In this document: one piece after another, positions 31,640-39,884 of the stretch | How the letters are laid out: every line of letters starts with the position of its first letter | Numbering within the stretch: the stretch's first letter is position 1 | Assembly: GCA_045600965.1 (NCBI GenBank) | Contig: JAZRYW010000033.1 | Coordinates: 28,999 to 92,998 of the forward strand | Origin: RGIG6374 sp045600965 | GTDB lineage: Bacteria > Bacteroidota > Bacteroidia > Bacteroidales > UBA932 | Direction of reading: 5' to 3' | Length of the DNA stretch: 64,000 nt | Made by a program: the position numbers and the translations under genes | The notes under the pieces: model-generated | What the model saw: the letters and a program-made list of their open reading frames with translations, nothing else | Told to the model about the DNA's origin: nothing | Database searches by the model: none

Positions 31640-32524
31640 TTAAGATGCTCTGCTCTTGAAAAAGGAAATAAGTTCGCGGACATAGTCCTGCGAGGTGCTG
31701 ATGCTGACGGTGTCTATCCTGTACTTGCGCAGGAGTTTCTGCGTGCGGGCCGTCACTTCGCTGTTCCACGAGGCGAAATTGCGCCTCCACTGGGCCGATG
31801 AGGTGTTGACCCACATCTGTCTGCCGCTTTCGGCATCCCTCACGCAGACAAGCCCCACATCGGGCATCTGCCGTTCGCGCTCGTCGTAGATGTTTATCAC
31901 CGAAAGGTCGTGACGGCCTGCGGCTATCTTCAGCGCATCCTCATAGCGGGGATTGCATCCGTCGTCCACGTCCAGCATATCGGAAAGGAGGAACGCCGTG
32001 CAACGCCTCTTGATGGCATTGGTGAGGAACTGCAGGGCCGCGGCTATGTCGGTGCCGCTGTCCTGAGGTTCGAAATCGAGCATCTCCCTTATGATATGCA
32101 GCAGATGACTGCGGCCCTTCTTGGGAGGGATGAACTTCTCCACCCTGCTGCTGAAGAACAGCGCGCCCACCTTGTCGTTGTTGATGGATGCGGAAAACGA
32201 GAGCACGGCCGCGATTTCGGCGGTCAGGTCCTTCTTGAGCTTGTCGGTGGTGCCGAAGAAACGCGAGCCGCTGACGTCTATCAGCAGCACGACGGTCATC
32301 TCGCGCTCCTCCTCATAGACTTTTATGTAGGGTGAACGCATACGCGCGGTGACGTTCCAGTCCATATTGCGGACATCGTCACCGTACTGATATTCACGGA
32401 CTTCGCTGAATGCCATACCGCGCCCCTTGAACGCCGAATGGTATTCTCCGGCGAATATCTGGTGCGACAGGCCGCGGGTCTTGATCTCTATCTTGCGGAC
32501 CTTCTTGAGAAGTTCATTTTCCAT
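31640..32524 (-). CDS. DUF58 domain-containing protein
   Basis: 294 residues, soluble. The DUF58 core is clear: FKGRGMAFSEVREYQYGDDV, RNMDWNVTARMRSPYIKVYE, then a vWA-like segment with the MIDAS-type motif LLIDVSGSRFFGTT. DUF58 proteins are regularly coded beside MoxR ATPases and Bat proteins, and are thought to link the ATPase to vWA clients. MoxR ends 13 nt upstream, and the next gene starts 6 nt downstream. Confidence 0.92.
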   Translation of the reverse strand: MENELLKKVRKIEIKTRGLSHQIFAGEYHSAFKGRGMAFSEVREYQYGDDVRNMDWNVTARMRSPYIKVYEEEREMTVVLLIDVSGSRFFGTTDKLKKDLTAEIAAVLSFSASINNDKVGALFFSSRVEKFIPPKKGRSHLLHIIREMLDFEPQDSGTDIAAALQFLTNAIKRRCTAFLLSDMLDVDDGCNPRYEDALKIAAGRHDLSVINIYDERERQMPDVGLVCVRDAESGRQMWVNTSSAQWRRNFASWNSEVTARTQKLLRKYRIDTVSISTSQDYVRELISFFKSRAS

Positions 32525-32537
32525 TTCAAGCCGCTTC

Positions 32538-33530
32538 CTAAGGAACTTCCACTGCGTTGATTATCTCGGAGATGATCTGCTCGGCCGTGACGTTTTCGGC
32601 TTCGGCCTCGTATGTCAGGCCGATACGGTGACGGAGCACCTGGGGGCACACGGCGCGAACGTCCTCGGGGATGACATAACCCCTTCGGTTGATGAACGCA
32701 TAGGCCTTGGATGCCATAGCGAGCGAGATGCTGGCACGGGGAGAACCTCCGTATGCGATAAGGTCGGCCAGTTTGCCGAGACTGTACTGCTCGGGGTTGC
32801 GTGTCGCGAAAACTATGTCAACGATGTATTTCTCGATCTTTTCGTCCATATACACGTCACGGACTACCTCACGTGCGCGGATTATGTCCTCCGGTTTGAG
32901 AACGGCCGAAGCGCGGGGGAACTCGCCGCTGTTGTTCATACGGATGATGAGTTTCTCCTCCTCCTTCCTGGGATAGGTGACGACGCACTTGAGCATGAAG
33001 CGGTCGACCTGAGCCTCGGGCAGAGGATAGGTGCCTTCCTGCTCCACCGGGTTCTGGGTGGCCATTACAAGGAAAGGTTCCGGAAGCCTGAAGGTCTCGG
33101 TGCCGATGGTCACCTGACGTTCCTGCATCGCTTCGAGAAGCGCTGACTGCACCTTTGCGGGGGAACGGTTGATTTCATCGGCAAGGATGAAATTGGCGAA
33201 AACAGGGCCCTTCTTAATCTGGAAGTTCTCGTTCTTCTGACTGTAGATCATAGTTCCCACAAGATCGGCGGGAAGAAGGTCGGGGGTGAACTGGATACGA
33301 TTGAACTTTGCGTCGACAATTTGCGCCAGCGTGTTGATTGCCAATGTCTTGGCAAGACCTGGCATACCTTCGAGGAGTATATGTCCGTTGGCGAGGAGAG
33401 CTATGAGGAGGTTCTCCACCAGAGGCTTCTGGCCCACGATGACCTTGTTCATCTCCATCTGGACCAGATCGACGAACGAACTTTCTTTCTGAATCCTTTC
33501 GTTCAGTTCTTTGATGTTTACGGTTTCCAT
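32538..33530 (-). CDS. MoxR-family AAA+ ATPase
   Basis: 330 residues. Walker A LLEGMPGLAKT near residue 55, Walker B FILADEINRSPAK, sensor 1 region MATQNPVEQEGTYPLPEAQ, and the arginine-rich lid after it, all diagnostic of MoxR. MoxR ATPases act as chaperones for vWA-domain partners; here those would be BatA and BatB/C. First gene of the Bat operon. A -7-like box (TAATTTTG on the minus strand) is seen at 33601-33608, about 70 nt upstream. Confidence 0.95.
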   Translation of the reverse strand: METVNIKELNERIQKESSFVDLVQMEMNKVIVGQKPLVENLLIALLANGHILLEGMPGLAKTLAINTLAQIVDAKFNRIQFTPDLLPADLVGTMIYSQKNENFQIKKGPVFANFILADEINRSPAKVQSALLEAMQERQVTIGTETFRLPEPFLVMATQNPVEQEGTYPLPEAQVDRFMLKCVVTYPRKEEEKLIIRMNNSGEFPRASAVLKPEDIIRAREVVRDVYMDEKIEKYIVDIVFATRNPEQYSLGKLADLIAYGGSPRASISLAMASKAYAFINRRGYVIPEDVRAVCPQVLRHRIGLTYEAEAENVTAEQIISEIINAVEVP

Positions 33531-33540
33531 ATCATTAGGG

Positions 33541-33572
33541 TTTCTTATTTATCAAATTATTGTCTACTTTTG
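33541..33572 (+). promoter_or_regulatory. Promoter of truA
   Basis: TTTC, 20 nt spacer, TACTTTTG: the -7 box is exact and the -33 box has one mismatch. The 5' end would be near 33579, 45 nt before the truA ATG. This also excludes the longer reading frame that starts at 33321. Confidence 0.7.
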
Positions 33573-33600
33573 TCCTCGGCGTACGAGCATCCGCAACTCG

Positions 33601-33608
33601 CAAAATTA
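33601..33608 (-). promoter_or_regulatory. -7 promoter element for the Bat operon
   Basis: Minus strand TAATTTTG, a match to TAnnTTTG, with no TTTG at the -33 distance. It sits between the divergent truA and moxR genes. Confidence 0.45.
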
Positions 33609-33623
33609 ACTATTTTTTCGCAT

Positions 33624-34403
33624 ATGCGTTACTTTATTCGTCTGTCATATTCAGGCGCATCATTCTGTGGCTGGCAGATTCAGTCGAATGCCCCCAGCGT
33701 GCAGCAGGAACTCCAGAGAGCGCTGTCCATCGTCTGCAAGGAGGAGATTTCCGTGACCGGTGCAGGAAGGACGGATACGGGTGTCAGCGCGCTGCATTAC
33801 ATTGCCCACTTCGACACGGCCGCGAGGCTCGATGAAAACGCCGGTCAGGTCATTTACAAATTGAATGCCATCCTCCCCCGCTCCGTTGCGGTGGAGAATC
33901 TGGCAGTTGTCGCCGACGACGCCCACGCACGTTTCGATGCCTCGTCAAGGCTCTACCGCTACCGCCTCCATACAGGCAAGGATCCCTTTGCAACCTGCTC
34001 CCTGAACTGGGACAGGCCGCTTGACCTGGAGGCTATGAACGCCGCCGCGCTACGCATCCTGGGCCGGAGAGATTTCTCCTGCTTCGAGAAGACGGGCTCC
34101 GACAACAGGACATCCTTATGCACCGTCACCTCCGCCTTCTGGCAGGAAGAAACCACGCCGGAGGCTCAGCCTGACCGGGTGCGGCGCTATGTGTTCACTA
34201 TCAAGGCCGACAGGTTCCTGCGGAATATGGTGCGCGCGACAGTCGGGACTCTTCTTGAAATAGGCTGCGGCAAACAGCCCCCCGAATGGATTGACGAAGT
34301 CCTCGCCTCCGGCTCACGCTCTGCCGCCGGACAGTCTGTTCCCGGAGAACCGCTCTTCCTCGCCGGCATCGAATATCCCTATCCCATCCACTGGCTCCTA
34401 TAA
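33624..34403 (+). CDS. truA: tRNA pseudouridine(38-40) synthase TruA
   Basis: 259 residues from the ATG at 33624. The catalytic Asp lies in GAGRTDTGVSALHYIAHF; the family start is YFIRLSYSGASFCGWQIQSN, and the RNA-binding arch phrase is FLRNMVRATVGTLLEIGCGK near residue 200. TruA modifies uridines 38-40 in the anticodon arm. It is transcribed divergently from the Bat operon and converges on gdhA; the R2a palindromic element and the gdhA terminator fill the gap. Confidence 0.96.
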   Translation: MRYFIRLSYSGASFCGWQIQSNAPSVQQELQRALSIVCKEEISVTGAGRTDTGVSALHYIAHFDTAARLDENAGQVIYKLNAILPRSVAVENLAVVADDAHARFDASSRLYRYRLHTGKDPFATCSLNWDRPLDLEAMNAAALRILGRRDFSCFEKTGSDNRTSLCTVTSAFWQEETTPEAQPDRVRRYVFTIKADRFLRNMVRATVGTLLEIGCGKQPPEWIDEVLASGSRSAAGQSVPGEPLFLAGIEYPYPIHWLL

Positions 34404-34419
34404 TCTCCGGCAATAATTA

Positions 34420-34618
34420 CCGGTCGGCTGCCTTTTTGATTCATCTGGCAGCCAACCTTCGTCGGAACTCCGTTCGCTTCGCTCACTTCGGACCCTCCCA
34501 CCGTTTCCTGCGTCCCGCTTCGCGGAACTTGTCTCCGGCGGGCCCCTCCCGCTTCCCGTGTGCGCGGGAGCACACGTCCTCCGAAGGTTGCTGTCAGATT
34601 ATTACGGCAGCCGGCCGG
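34420..34618. repeat. R2a: long imperfect palindromic intergenic element
   Basis: A 199-bp element between the convergent truA and gdhA genes. Outer arms 34420-34432 and 34606-34618 pair in 12 of 13 positions; the next arms, 34445-34461 and 34582-34597, pair with two differences. Between the arms lies a core (about 34466-34550) that is about 80% similar to that of R2b at 51679-51926. A variable hairpin follows the core: CGTGTGC (34557-34563) with GCACACG (34570-34576); an alternative stem CTCCCGC/GCGGGAG overlaps it and could compete or form a pseudoknot. Function is unknown; see findings. Confidence 0.75.
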
Positions 34619-34621
34619 ACA

Positions 34622-34653
34622 TAAAGAAAGTGACCTCCCTTGCGGGAGATCAC
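34622..34653 (-). terminator. Terminator of gdhA
   Basis: Perfectly paired 10-bp stem GTGACCTCCC / GGGAGATCAC with one G-T pair and loop TTGC (34630-34653), followed on the minus strand by TTTCTTTAT. It sits 26 nt after the gdhA stop. Confidence 0.82.
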
Positions 34654-34678
34654 CCTCGGATATGTCAATGGGCGGAAC

Positions 34679-36022
34679 CTATACGAGCCCCTGTTCGAGC
34701 ATTGCCTGAGCCACTTTCATAAAGCCGGCGATGTTGGCGCCCTTCACATAGTCGACGCTGCCGTCGGGACGGGTACCGAACTTGACGCACTGCTCGTGGA
34801 TGCTTTCCATAATGTAATGGAGCTTCTCGTCCACCTCGCGTGCACTCCAACTGATGTGAGTGGCGTTCTGTGTCATCTCCAGGCCTGAAGTGGCAACGCC
34901 GCCGGCGTTAACAGCCTTGCCGGGAGCGAAGAGTATGCCGTTGTTCTGGAAGAAGTGGATTGCTCCGGGCTGGCAGCCCATATTGGAAACCTCGCAGCAG
35001 CACCAGCATCCGTTTGCCTTCAGGAGCTTTGCGTCATCTTCCGAAAGTTCATTCTGGAATGCGCAGGGAAGAGCGATGTCGCAGGGAACGCTCCAGGCCT
35101 TGAGGCCGGCGGTGAACTTGCAGGCGCCGGGGAATTTGTCAGCCATATCCTGAACGCGGTTGCGGTTGGAGGAGCGCATAACAAGCATATAGTCGATCAT
35201 TTCCTTGTTTATGCCGCCGGGAATCTCGCATACGCCGTCAGGTCCGGAAATGGCCACCACCTTCGCGCCCAGCTCCGTCGCCTTGGTGCAGGCTCCCCAG
35301 GCCACGTTGCCGAAGCCGGAGATGCAGACCTTCCTGTCCTTGATGTCCTTGCCGGCCTTGGCCAGAAGGTGCTGGGTGAAATAGAGAGCGCCGAAGCCTG
35401 TTGCCTCGGGACGGAGTATGGAACCGCCCCAGGTCGAGCCCTTGCCCGTAAGAACGCCTGTATTGTATTCTCGGGCGAGTTTCTTGTACATTCCGTACAT
35501 ATAGCCGATCTCGCGTCCGCCGCAGCCTACGTCACCTGCAGGAACATCCTGGTCGGGGCCTATGCACTGCCAGAGTTCGAGCATGAAGGCCTGGCAGAAA
35601 CGCATTATTTCAGCATCCGACTTGCCCACCGGGTCGAAATCGGAACCGCCCTTCGCGCCGCCCATAGGGAGGGTTGTCAGAGCGTTCTTGAATGTCTGCT
35701 CGAAACCGAGGAACTTCAGCATCGAAGGGGTCACCGCCTTATGGAAGCGTATGCCCCCCTTGTAGGGGCCTATGGCGCTGTTGAACTGGATGCGGTAGCC
35801 GGTATTGTGCTGCACCTCACCCTTGTCGTCAACCCAGGTGACGCGGAAAGTGAAGATGCGGTCGGGCTCGACCATACGCTCCACAATCTTGTTCTTCTCG
35901 AATTCGGGGTGCTGGTTGTAGGTTTCCTCAACCGATTCAAGGACTTCACGGACGGCCTGATGATACTCGGCCTCACCGGGATACTTGGCCTGCAGACAGG
36001 CCATTATTTCTTGTGTTTTCAT
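34679..36022 (-). CDS. gdhA: Glutamate dehydrogenase, hexameric NAD(P)-type
   Basis: 447 residues, the standard hexameric GDH length. The catalytic block is TTLPMGGAKGGSDFDPVGKS with the active-site Lys; the Rossmann turn is CISGFGNVAWGACTKATEL; the C-terminal segment is typical (GGVATSGLEMTQNATHISWS). It interconverts glutamate and 2-oxoglutarate with ammonia; NADP preference is likely from family membership but not proven by sequence. Own promoter (36072-36103) and terminator, so it is a single-gene transcript that starts just after the end of the ABC transporter gene. Confidence 0.95.
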   Translation of the reverse strand: MKTQEIMACLQAKYPGEAEYHQAVREVLESVEETYNQHPEFEKNKIVERMVEPDRIFTFRVTWVDDKGEVQHNTGYRIQFNSAIGPYKGGIRFHKAVTPSMLKFLGFEQTFKNALTTLPMGGAKGGSDFDPVGKSDAEIMRFCQAFMLELWQCIGPDQDVPAGDVGCGGREIGYMYGMYKKLAREYNTGVLTGKGSTWGGSILRPEATGFGALYFTQHLLAKAGKDIKDRKVCISGFGNVAWGACTKATELGAKVVAISGPDGVCEIPGGINKEMIDYMLVMRSSNRNRVQDMADKFPGACKFTAGLKAWSVPCDIALPCAFQNELSEDDAKLLKANGCWCCCEVSNMGCQPGAIHFFQNNGILFAPGKAVNAGGVATSGLEMTQNATHISWSAREVDEKLHYIMESIHEQCVKFGTRPDGSVDYVKGANIAGFMKVAQAMLEQGLV

Positions 36023-36071
36023 TTTGAAGGTTATATATGGATATCTGTTTGCATATTACAAACTCAAGTTT

Positions 36072-36103
36072 CAAATTTAAGCAAAAAATCGAATGCCTGC
36101 AAT
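36072..36103 (-). promoter_or_regulatory. Promoter of gdhA
   Basis: Minus strand ATTG, 20 nt spacer, TAAATTTG. The -7 box is exact, the -33 box has TTG. The expected 5' end is near 36065, giving a leader of about 43 nt. The boxes end 2 nt before the stop of the ABC transporter gene. Confidence 0.78.
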
Positions 36104-36105
36104 CA

Positions 36106-38880
36106 CTATTCGACAGTCATCACTATGCTTGCTCCGTCAGCGGCAGCGCCGTCGGCACCGGTGCGGGGAACGACATCCACGCTCTTGCACAGGCCGTAGA
36201 TGAGCCCCTTCTGGATGTTGAACTCACCGGAGTCGAAAATGGATGCGTCGAAGGTGCGGGGCGAGTCTATCCTAACCTGCCGGGTGTCGTTCTTCTCCGA
36301 GTATGAGACAGTCACCTTCACTCCCTTTTCAGCTCCGACAACAAGCAGGCATTCCTCCACGAGGTGGATGATGTGGTCGGTAGTCTTGAAGGGGAAGTTG
36401 TATTTGTCGCAGAAGGTTTTGATCCGGGCCATCATCTCGTAGTAGTCATACTCGGCCGAGTTGATGTCGTATGAGCACTCCCGTATGCGGTTGATGAACC
36501 TGCGGGTGTTCTCTTTCTGCGGATTGTCGAATATCTGCTCGGGCGAGCCGTCCTCGTAGATGTATCCGCCGTCCATATAGAACACGCGGCTGCTGACCTC
36601 GCGGGCGAAACGCATCTCGTGAGTGACCACCATCATCGTCATTCCCTGCTTTGCAAGCATACGGATAACGCCGAGCACCTCACTGACCATAGTGGGGTCG
36701 AGTGCGGAAGTGGGTTCGTCGAAGAGTATGATTTCCGGTTCCATGGCAAGAGAACGGGCAATGGCCACCCTCTGCTTCTGTCCGCCGGACAGCTGGGAGG
36801 GATAGGCATCGGCCTTCTCGGCAAGACCCACGAGACGCAACAGTTCCATAGCCCTGTCCTCAGCCTCCTTTCGCGACTTGCCGAGGAGCTTCACAGGGGC
36901 GAAGGTAATGTTCTCGAGTATGGTCTTTCCGTTGATGAGGTTGAACGACTGGAACACCATACCCATCTTGCGGCGCAGGGCGGGAACGTTGGCTCCCTTT
37001 GCGAGGATATCATCGCCGTCAATGATGATGCGGCCTGAAGTGGGTGTTTCGAGAAGGTTCAGACAGCGCAGGAAGGTGCTCTTGCCGGTGCCTGAAGGCC
37101 CGATTATGGAAATCACCTCCCCTTTGCGGATTTCGGCGTTGATGTCCTTCAGGACGGTGAAGCTGTCGTCGTAGGTCTTCTTGAGGTGGGATATGCTGAT
37201 GACCACGTCCTTGTCGATTCCTTCAACCTTTTTCGGAGGCTTGGGAGCGAACGCGGTGCGGCGCAGGACTGCTGCGGCAACGGCTGCGGCTGCGAGCGCA
37301 AGGACAATCCAGCCCCACGCGCCGCGGCCATTTTCATCGGCTGCAGGCGTTGCCTGGTCAGCGCCGGCCTTGTTTGACTTGAGCATAATGATCACCTGCT
37401 TGCTTTCGGAATACGGCACCTGGATTATCATCTTCTGACGTTCCTCCGTGATGTTGATGGAAGCCACGGCCATATCCCACTTGTTGGTGACCAGGCCGGC
37501 CAGCATCCCGGAGAAGTCCATTGGAATTATCTCGACAGGGCGCTGTATATACTGTCCGAACTCGCGTATGAGTTCCACCTCGATTCCGTCCATCGTGCCG
37601 TTGAGCAGGAAGGAGATCGGAGGCATAGTGCCCATAGTGGCAACCTTTATCGGCTTGCCGGTGGCGCTTTGGGGTATGTCCCTGTGCGATGAGGCTGAGC
37701 TTTCTTTCCACCAGCGGTCCCTGGCCTCCTGCATACGGCCGGAAGCGGTATATTCTGCTACGAACGCCTCGAACTGCCCGGAGAGTTCCCTCTGGTCGAA
37801 GCTGAATCCGGCACCAACCTGAAGTATGGGCGCGGCACAGCCGATGGTGTCGAGCAGGGGGTTGTCCTTCATCGCGTTGACGGCGATGATGTCATCGATA
37901 TAGTAGCCCATAACCTTGCCGGACAGAACGGCTTCCAGACCGTCCACCTCGGAGTTGTAGGACTGCACGTCCCTCATACCCCGACGCTCGTTGACATAGC
38001 TCTCGCCAACCGATCCGAGCAGGGTGGCGACTTTCATATTGTCCAGATCCGACTCACTGCCTATCAGTGTCCTGCTTCCGCCTGCAGAGCCGCTGCCGGA
38101 GCAGGAGGCAAGGACTGTCAAGGCTGTCAGGCCGAGCAGGATGCAGCCCATAGTGCCGGGAGATGTACGTTTCCTGCGGGAACGCGACCTTTGCCGGGGG
38201 GTGTTCTCGCTTCCTCCGAGCCTTGAGATGCCGAGAGCGAGCAGCCAGGCGATGAGGAAATACACCAAAGCGATGGTGATCAAGGGGAAAAATGCGTCAA
38301 AGGTGCGCGCACGGATGATGTCGGACGCCTTGGTCATATCCATAACAGCCACGTAGCCAACTATCGAAGTGGCTTTCAGCACGCTTACCACCTCACCCTG
38401 ATAGACGGGTATGACGTTGCGTACAGCCTGCGGAAGGATGATGTTCATAAAGGTCTGTGTCTTGCTGAAACCCAGCGAAAGGCCGGCCTCTGTCTGACCG
38501 CGGTCAATGCCCTCGATGGAGGTGCGGAGCATCTCGCAGATGTAGGCGGCGCTCTCCATACCGAAGGTGATGATGGATACCACCACCCCTGTTGCGTTAA
38601 GAGGCGCAAGCACCACGTAGTACATTATCATCAGCGCCACAAGCACCGGAATGCCGCGCATCAGTTCGATGTAGACCTTTGCGAAACCGCTCAGCCAGGG
38701 GCGCCTGTTCATTCTCATCCAGCAGAGCAATCCGCCGAGCAGTGTGCCGAGAACCACTGAAAGGACAGTGATGATCAGTGAGACTTTCAAGCCGTTGAGA
38801 ATATGCATCCAACGTGCTTCGACAATGAAGTTGTTGTAAAAAGAGTCGGCAATCGACTGCCAGATTGAAAGAGGAATCAT
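36106..38880 (-). CDS. Single-chain amino-acid ABC transporter (permease, two binding domains, ATPase, extra C-terminal domain)
   Basis: 924 residues. 25-225: HisM/GlnP-type permease ([20 protein letters not shown] and the EAA motif [20 protein letters not shown]). 226-240: a basic linker. 244-259: membrane helix that ends in a lipobox-like LTVLASC. 270-400 and 410-505: two lobes or modules of a bacterial extracellular solute-binding protein family 3 ([36 protein letters not shown]). 523-540: membrane helix. 556-800: GlnQ/HisP-type ATPase with Walker [10 protein letters not shown], signature LSGGQKQR, Walker B ILFDEPTS. 805-924: an additional domain ([20 protein letters not shown]) that looks like a HATPase fold. 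The positions of helices and basic residues put the binding domains in the periplasm and the ATPase in the cytoplasm. Polar amino-acid uptake is likely. Confidence 0.88.
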   Translation of the reverse strand: MIPLSIWQSIADSFYNNFIVEARWMHILNGLKVSLIITVLSVVLGTLLGGLLCWMRMNRRPWLSGFAKVYIELMRGIPVLVALMIMYYVVLAPLNATGVVVSIITFGMESAAYICEMLRTSIEGIDRGQTEAGLSLGFSKTQTFMNIILPQAVRNVIPVYQGEVVSVLKATSIVGYVAVMDMTKASDIIRARTFDAFFPLITIALVYFLIAWLLALGISRLGGSENTPRQRSRSRRKRTSPGTMGCILLGLTALTVLASCSGSGSAGGSRTLIGSESDLDNMKVATLLGSVGESYVNERRGMRDVQSYNSEVDGLEAVLSGKVMGYYIDDIIAVNAMKDNPLLDTIGCAAPILQVGAGFSFDQRELSGQFEAFVAEYTASGRMQEARDRWWKESSASSHRDIPQSATGKPIKVATMGTMPPISFLLNGTMDGIEVELIREFGQYIQRPVEIIPMDFSGMLAGLVTNKWDMAVASINITEERQKMIIQVPYSESKQVIIMLKSNKAGADQATPAADENGRGAWGWIVLALAAAAVAAAVLRRTAFAPKPPKKVEGIDKDVVISISHLKKTYDDSFTVLKDINAEIRKGEVISIIGPSGTGKSTFLRCLNLLETPTSGRIIIDGDDILAKGANVPALRRKMGMVFQSFNLINGKTILENITFAPVKLLGKSRKEAEDRAMELLRLVGLAEKADAYPSQLSGGQKQRVAIARSLAMEPEIILFDEPTSALDPTMVSEVLGVIRMLAKQGMTMMVVTHEMRFAREVSSRVFYMDGGYIYEDGSPEQIFDNPQKENTRRFINRIRECSYDINSAEYDYYEMMARIKTFCDKYNFPFKTTDHIIHLVEECLLVVGAEKGVKVTVSYSEKNDTRQVRIDSPRTFDASIFDSGEFNIQKGLIYGLCKSVDVVPRTGADGAAADGASIVMTVE

Positions 38881-38902
38881 AATATTGTCAGCTTTTTTTT
38901 AT

Positions 38903-39823
38903 CTATCTGTTCACTCTGAACTTCTCGCAGCCGGTGGCGAAATAGTCGCAGATCTGGCGTGCGGCGGCAAGGCCTGCGTTGATGTTGGCCTCGGCGGTCT
39001 GAGCGCCCATCTTCTTGGGAGTTGCGAAAACGCGGTCGGGATAATTCTGACGCAGAAGCGCATAATTGTCGGGAGCTACGTCGGCCACATATTTCAGGTC
39101 AGGCCTGCTCAGAAGCGCGCTTGCCAGTTCGGATTCATTGATGACCTCCTTGCGTGCGGTGTTGACCACAGTCGCGCCCTTGGGGAGAAGATCGAAGAGA
39201 TTCTTTCCTATGGAGCCCACCGTCTTGGGGGTTGCGGGAATATGTATGCTGACAAAGTCGGACTGAGAGTAGAGTTCCTCGAGGCTGTGCACAGCCGTGG
39301 CGCCAGCCTCCTCGATCTGCTCGTCTGACAGGAAGGGGTCGAACGCCAGCACGTTCATACCGAGGGCGGCGGCCTTGGCTCCTACCAGGCGGCCTACATT
39401 GCCAAACGCCTGAATGCCTATATTCCTGCCGCTCAGCTCATTACCCGTGGCGGGGGTGAACTGCCCGCGCGAGATGTAGATCATAAGGCCCAATGCGAGT
39501 TCAGCCACTGCATTCGAGTTCTGACCGGGAGTGTTCATAACCACAATGCCGGCTGCCGTGGCGGCTTCGAGGTCAATGTTGTCATAACCTGCGCCGGCTC
39601 GCACAACTATCTTGAGTTTCCCACAGGCGGCTATCACACCGGCTGTGACCTTGTCGGAGCGAACAATCATCGCGTCCGCATCCGCCGCTGCGACTACCAG
39701 TTGGTCCTCTCCTTCATACTTTTCGAGAAGGGCTACGCTGTGGCCCGCTTTTTCAATGATTTCGGTAATGCCCCGCACTGCCGCGGGAGCAAAAGGTTTC
39801 TGGGTTGCAAGAAGGACTTTCAT
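38903..39823 (-). CDS. serA: D-3-phosphoglycerate dehydrogenase-like 2-hydroxyacid dehydrogenase
   Basis: 306 residues from the ATG at 39823; lacks the C-terminal ACT domain. NAD-binding loop GIQAFGNVGRLVGAKAAALG; substrate-site phrases RAGAGYDNIDLEAATAAG and NTARKEVINESELA keep the catalytic Arg. The general acid position, His in most PGDHs (ATPHIGG), here reads ATPKKMGAQT, with Lys. A short PGDH with Lys there is, as far as I recall, the group found in Bacteroidetes and Entamoeba. It would make 3-phosphohydroxypyruvate for serine synthesis. A -7 box at 39847-39854 fixes the start; the longer frame from 39904 is rejected. No serC is next to it. Confidence 0.8.
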   Translation of the reverse strand: MKVLLATQKPFAPAAVRGITEIIEKAGHSVALLEKYEGEDQLVVAAADADAMIVRSDKVTAGVIAACGKLKIVVRAGAGYDNIDLEAATAAGIVVMNTPGQNSNAVAELALGLMIYISRGQFTPATGNELSGRNIGIQAFGNVGRLVGAKAAALGMNVLAFDPFLSDEQIEEAGATAVHSLEELYSQSDFVSIHIPATPKTVGSIGKNLFDLLPKGATVVNTARKEVINESELASALLSRPDLKYVADVAPDNYALLRQNYPDRVFATPKKMGAQTAEANINAGLAAARQICDYFATGCEKFRVNR

Positions 39824-39846
39824 AGAAAAAGGTTGATTGGTATATG

Positions 39847-39854
39847 CAAATTTA
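39847..39854 (-). promoter_or_regulatory. -7 promoter element for the PGDH-transporter pair
   Basis: Minus strand TAAATTTG, exact for TAnnTTTG; no -33 TTTG is seen. It lies 24 nt upstream of the PGDH start, so PGDH may be separately expressed from sdaA, whose stop is 61 nt upstream. Confidence 0.55.
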
Positions 39855-39884
39855 CGGAATTTAATGAGACGGCAGCACGTCGGA

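Noticed and set aside
33321..33623. N-terminal extension of TruA
   Set aside because: The extension lies opposite moxR, upstream of the promoter, and the TruA family starts at MRYFIRL.
34379..34573. Small minus-strand ORF in R2a, with a similar peptide (51626-51904) in R2b
   Set aside because: The shared peptide words result from the shared nucleotide core; starts and ends are not conserved, and the arms evolve as stems, not codons.
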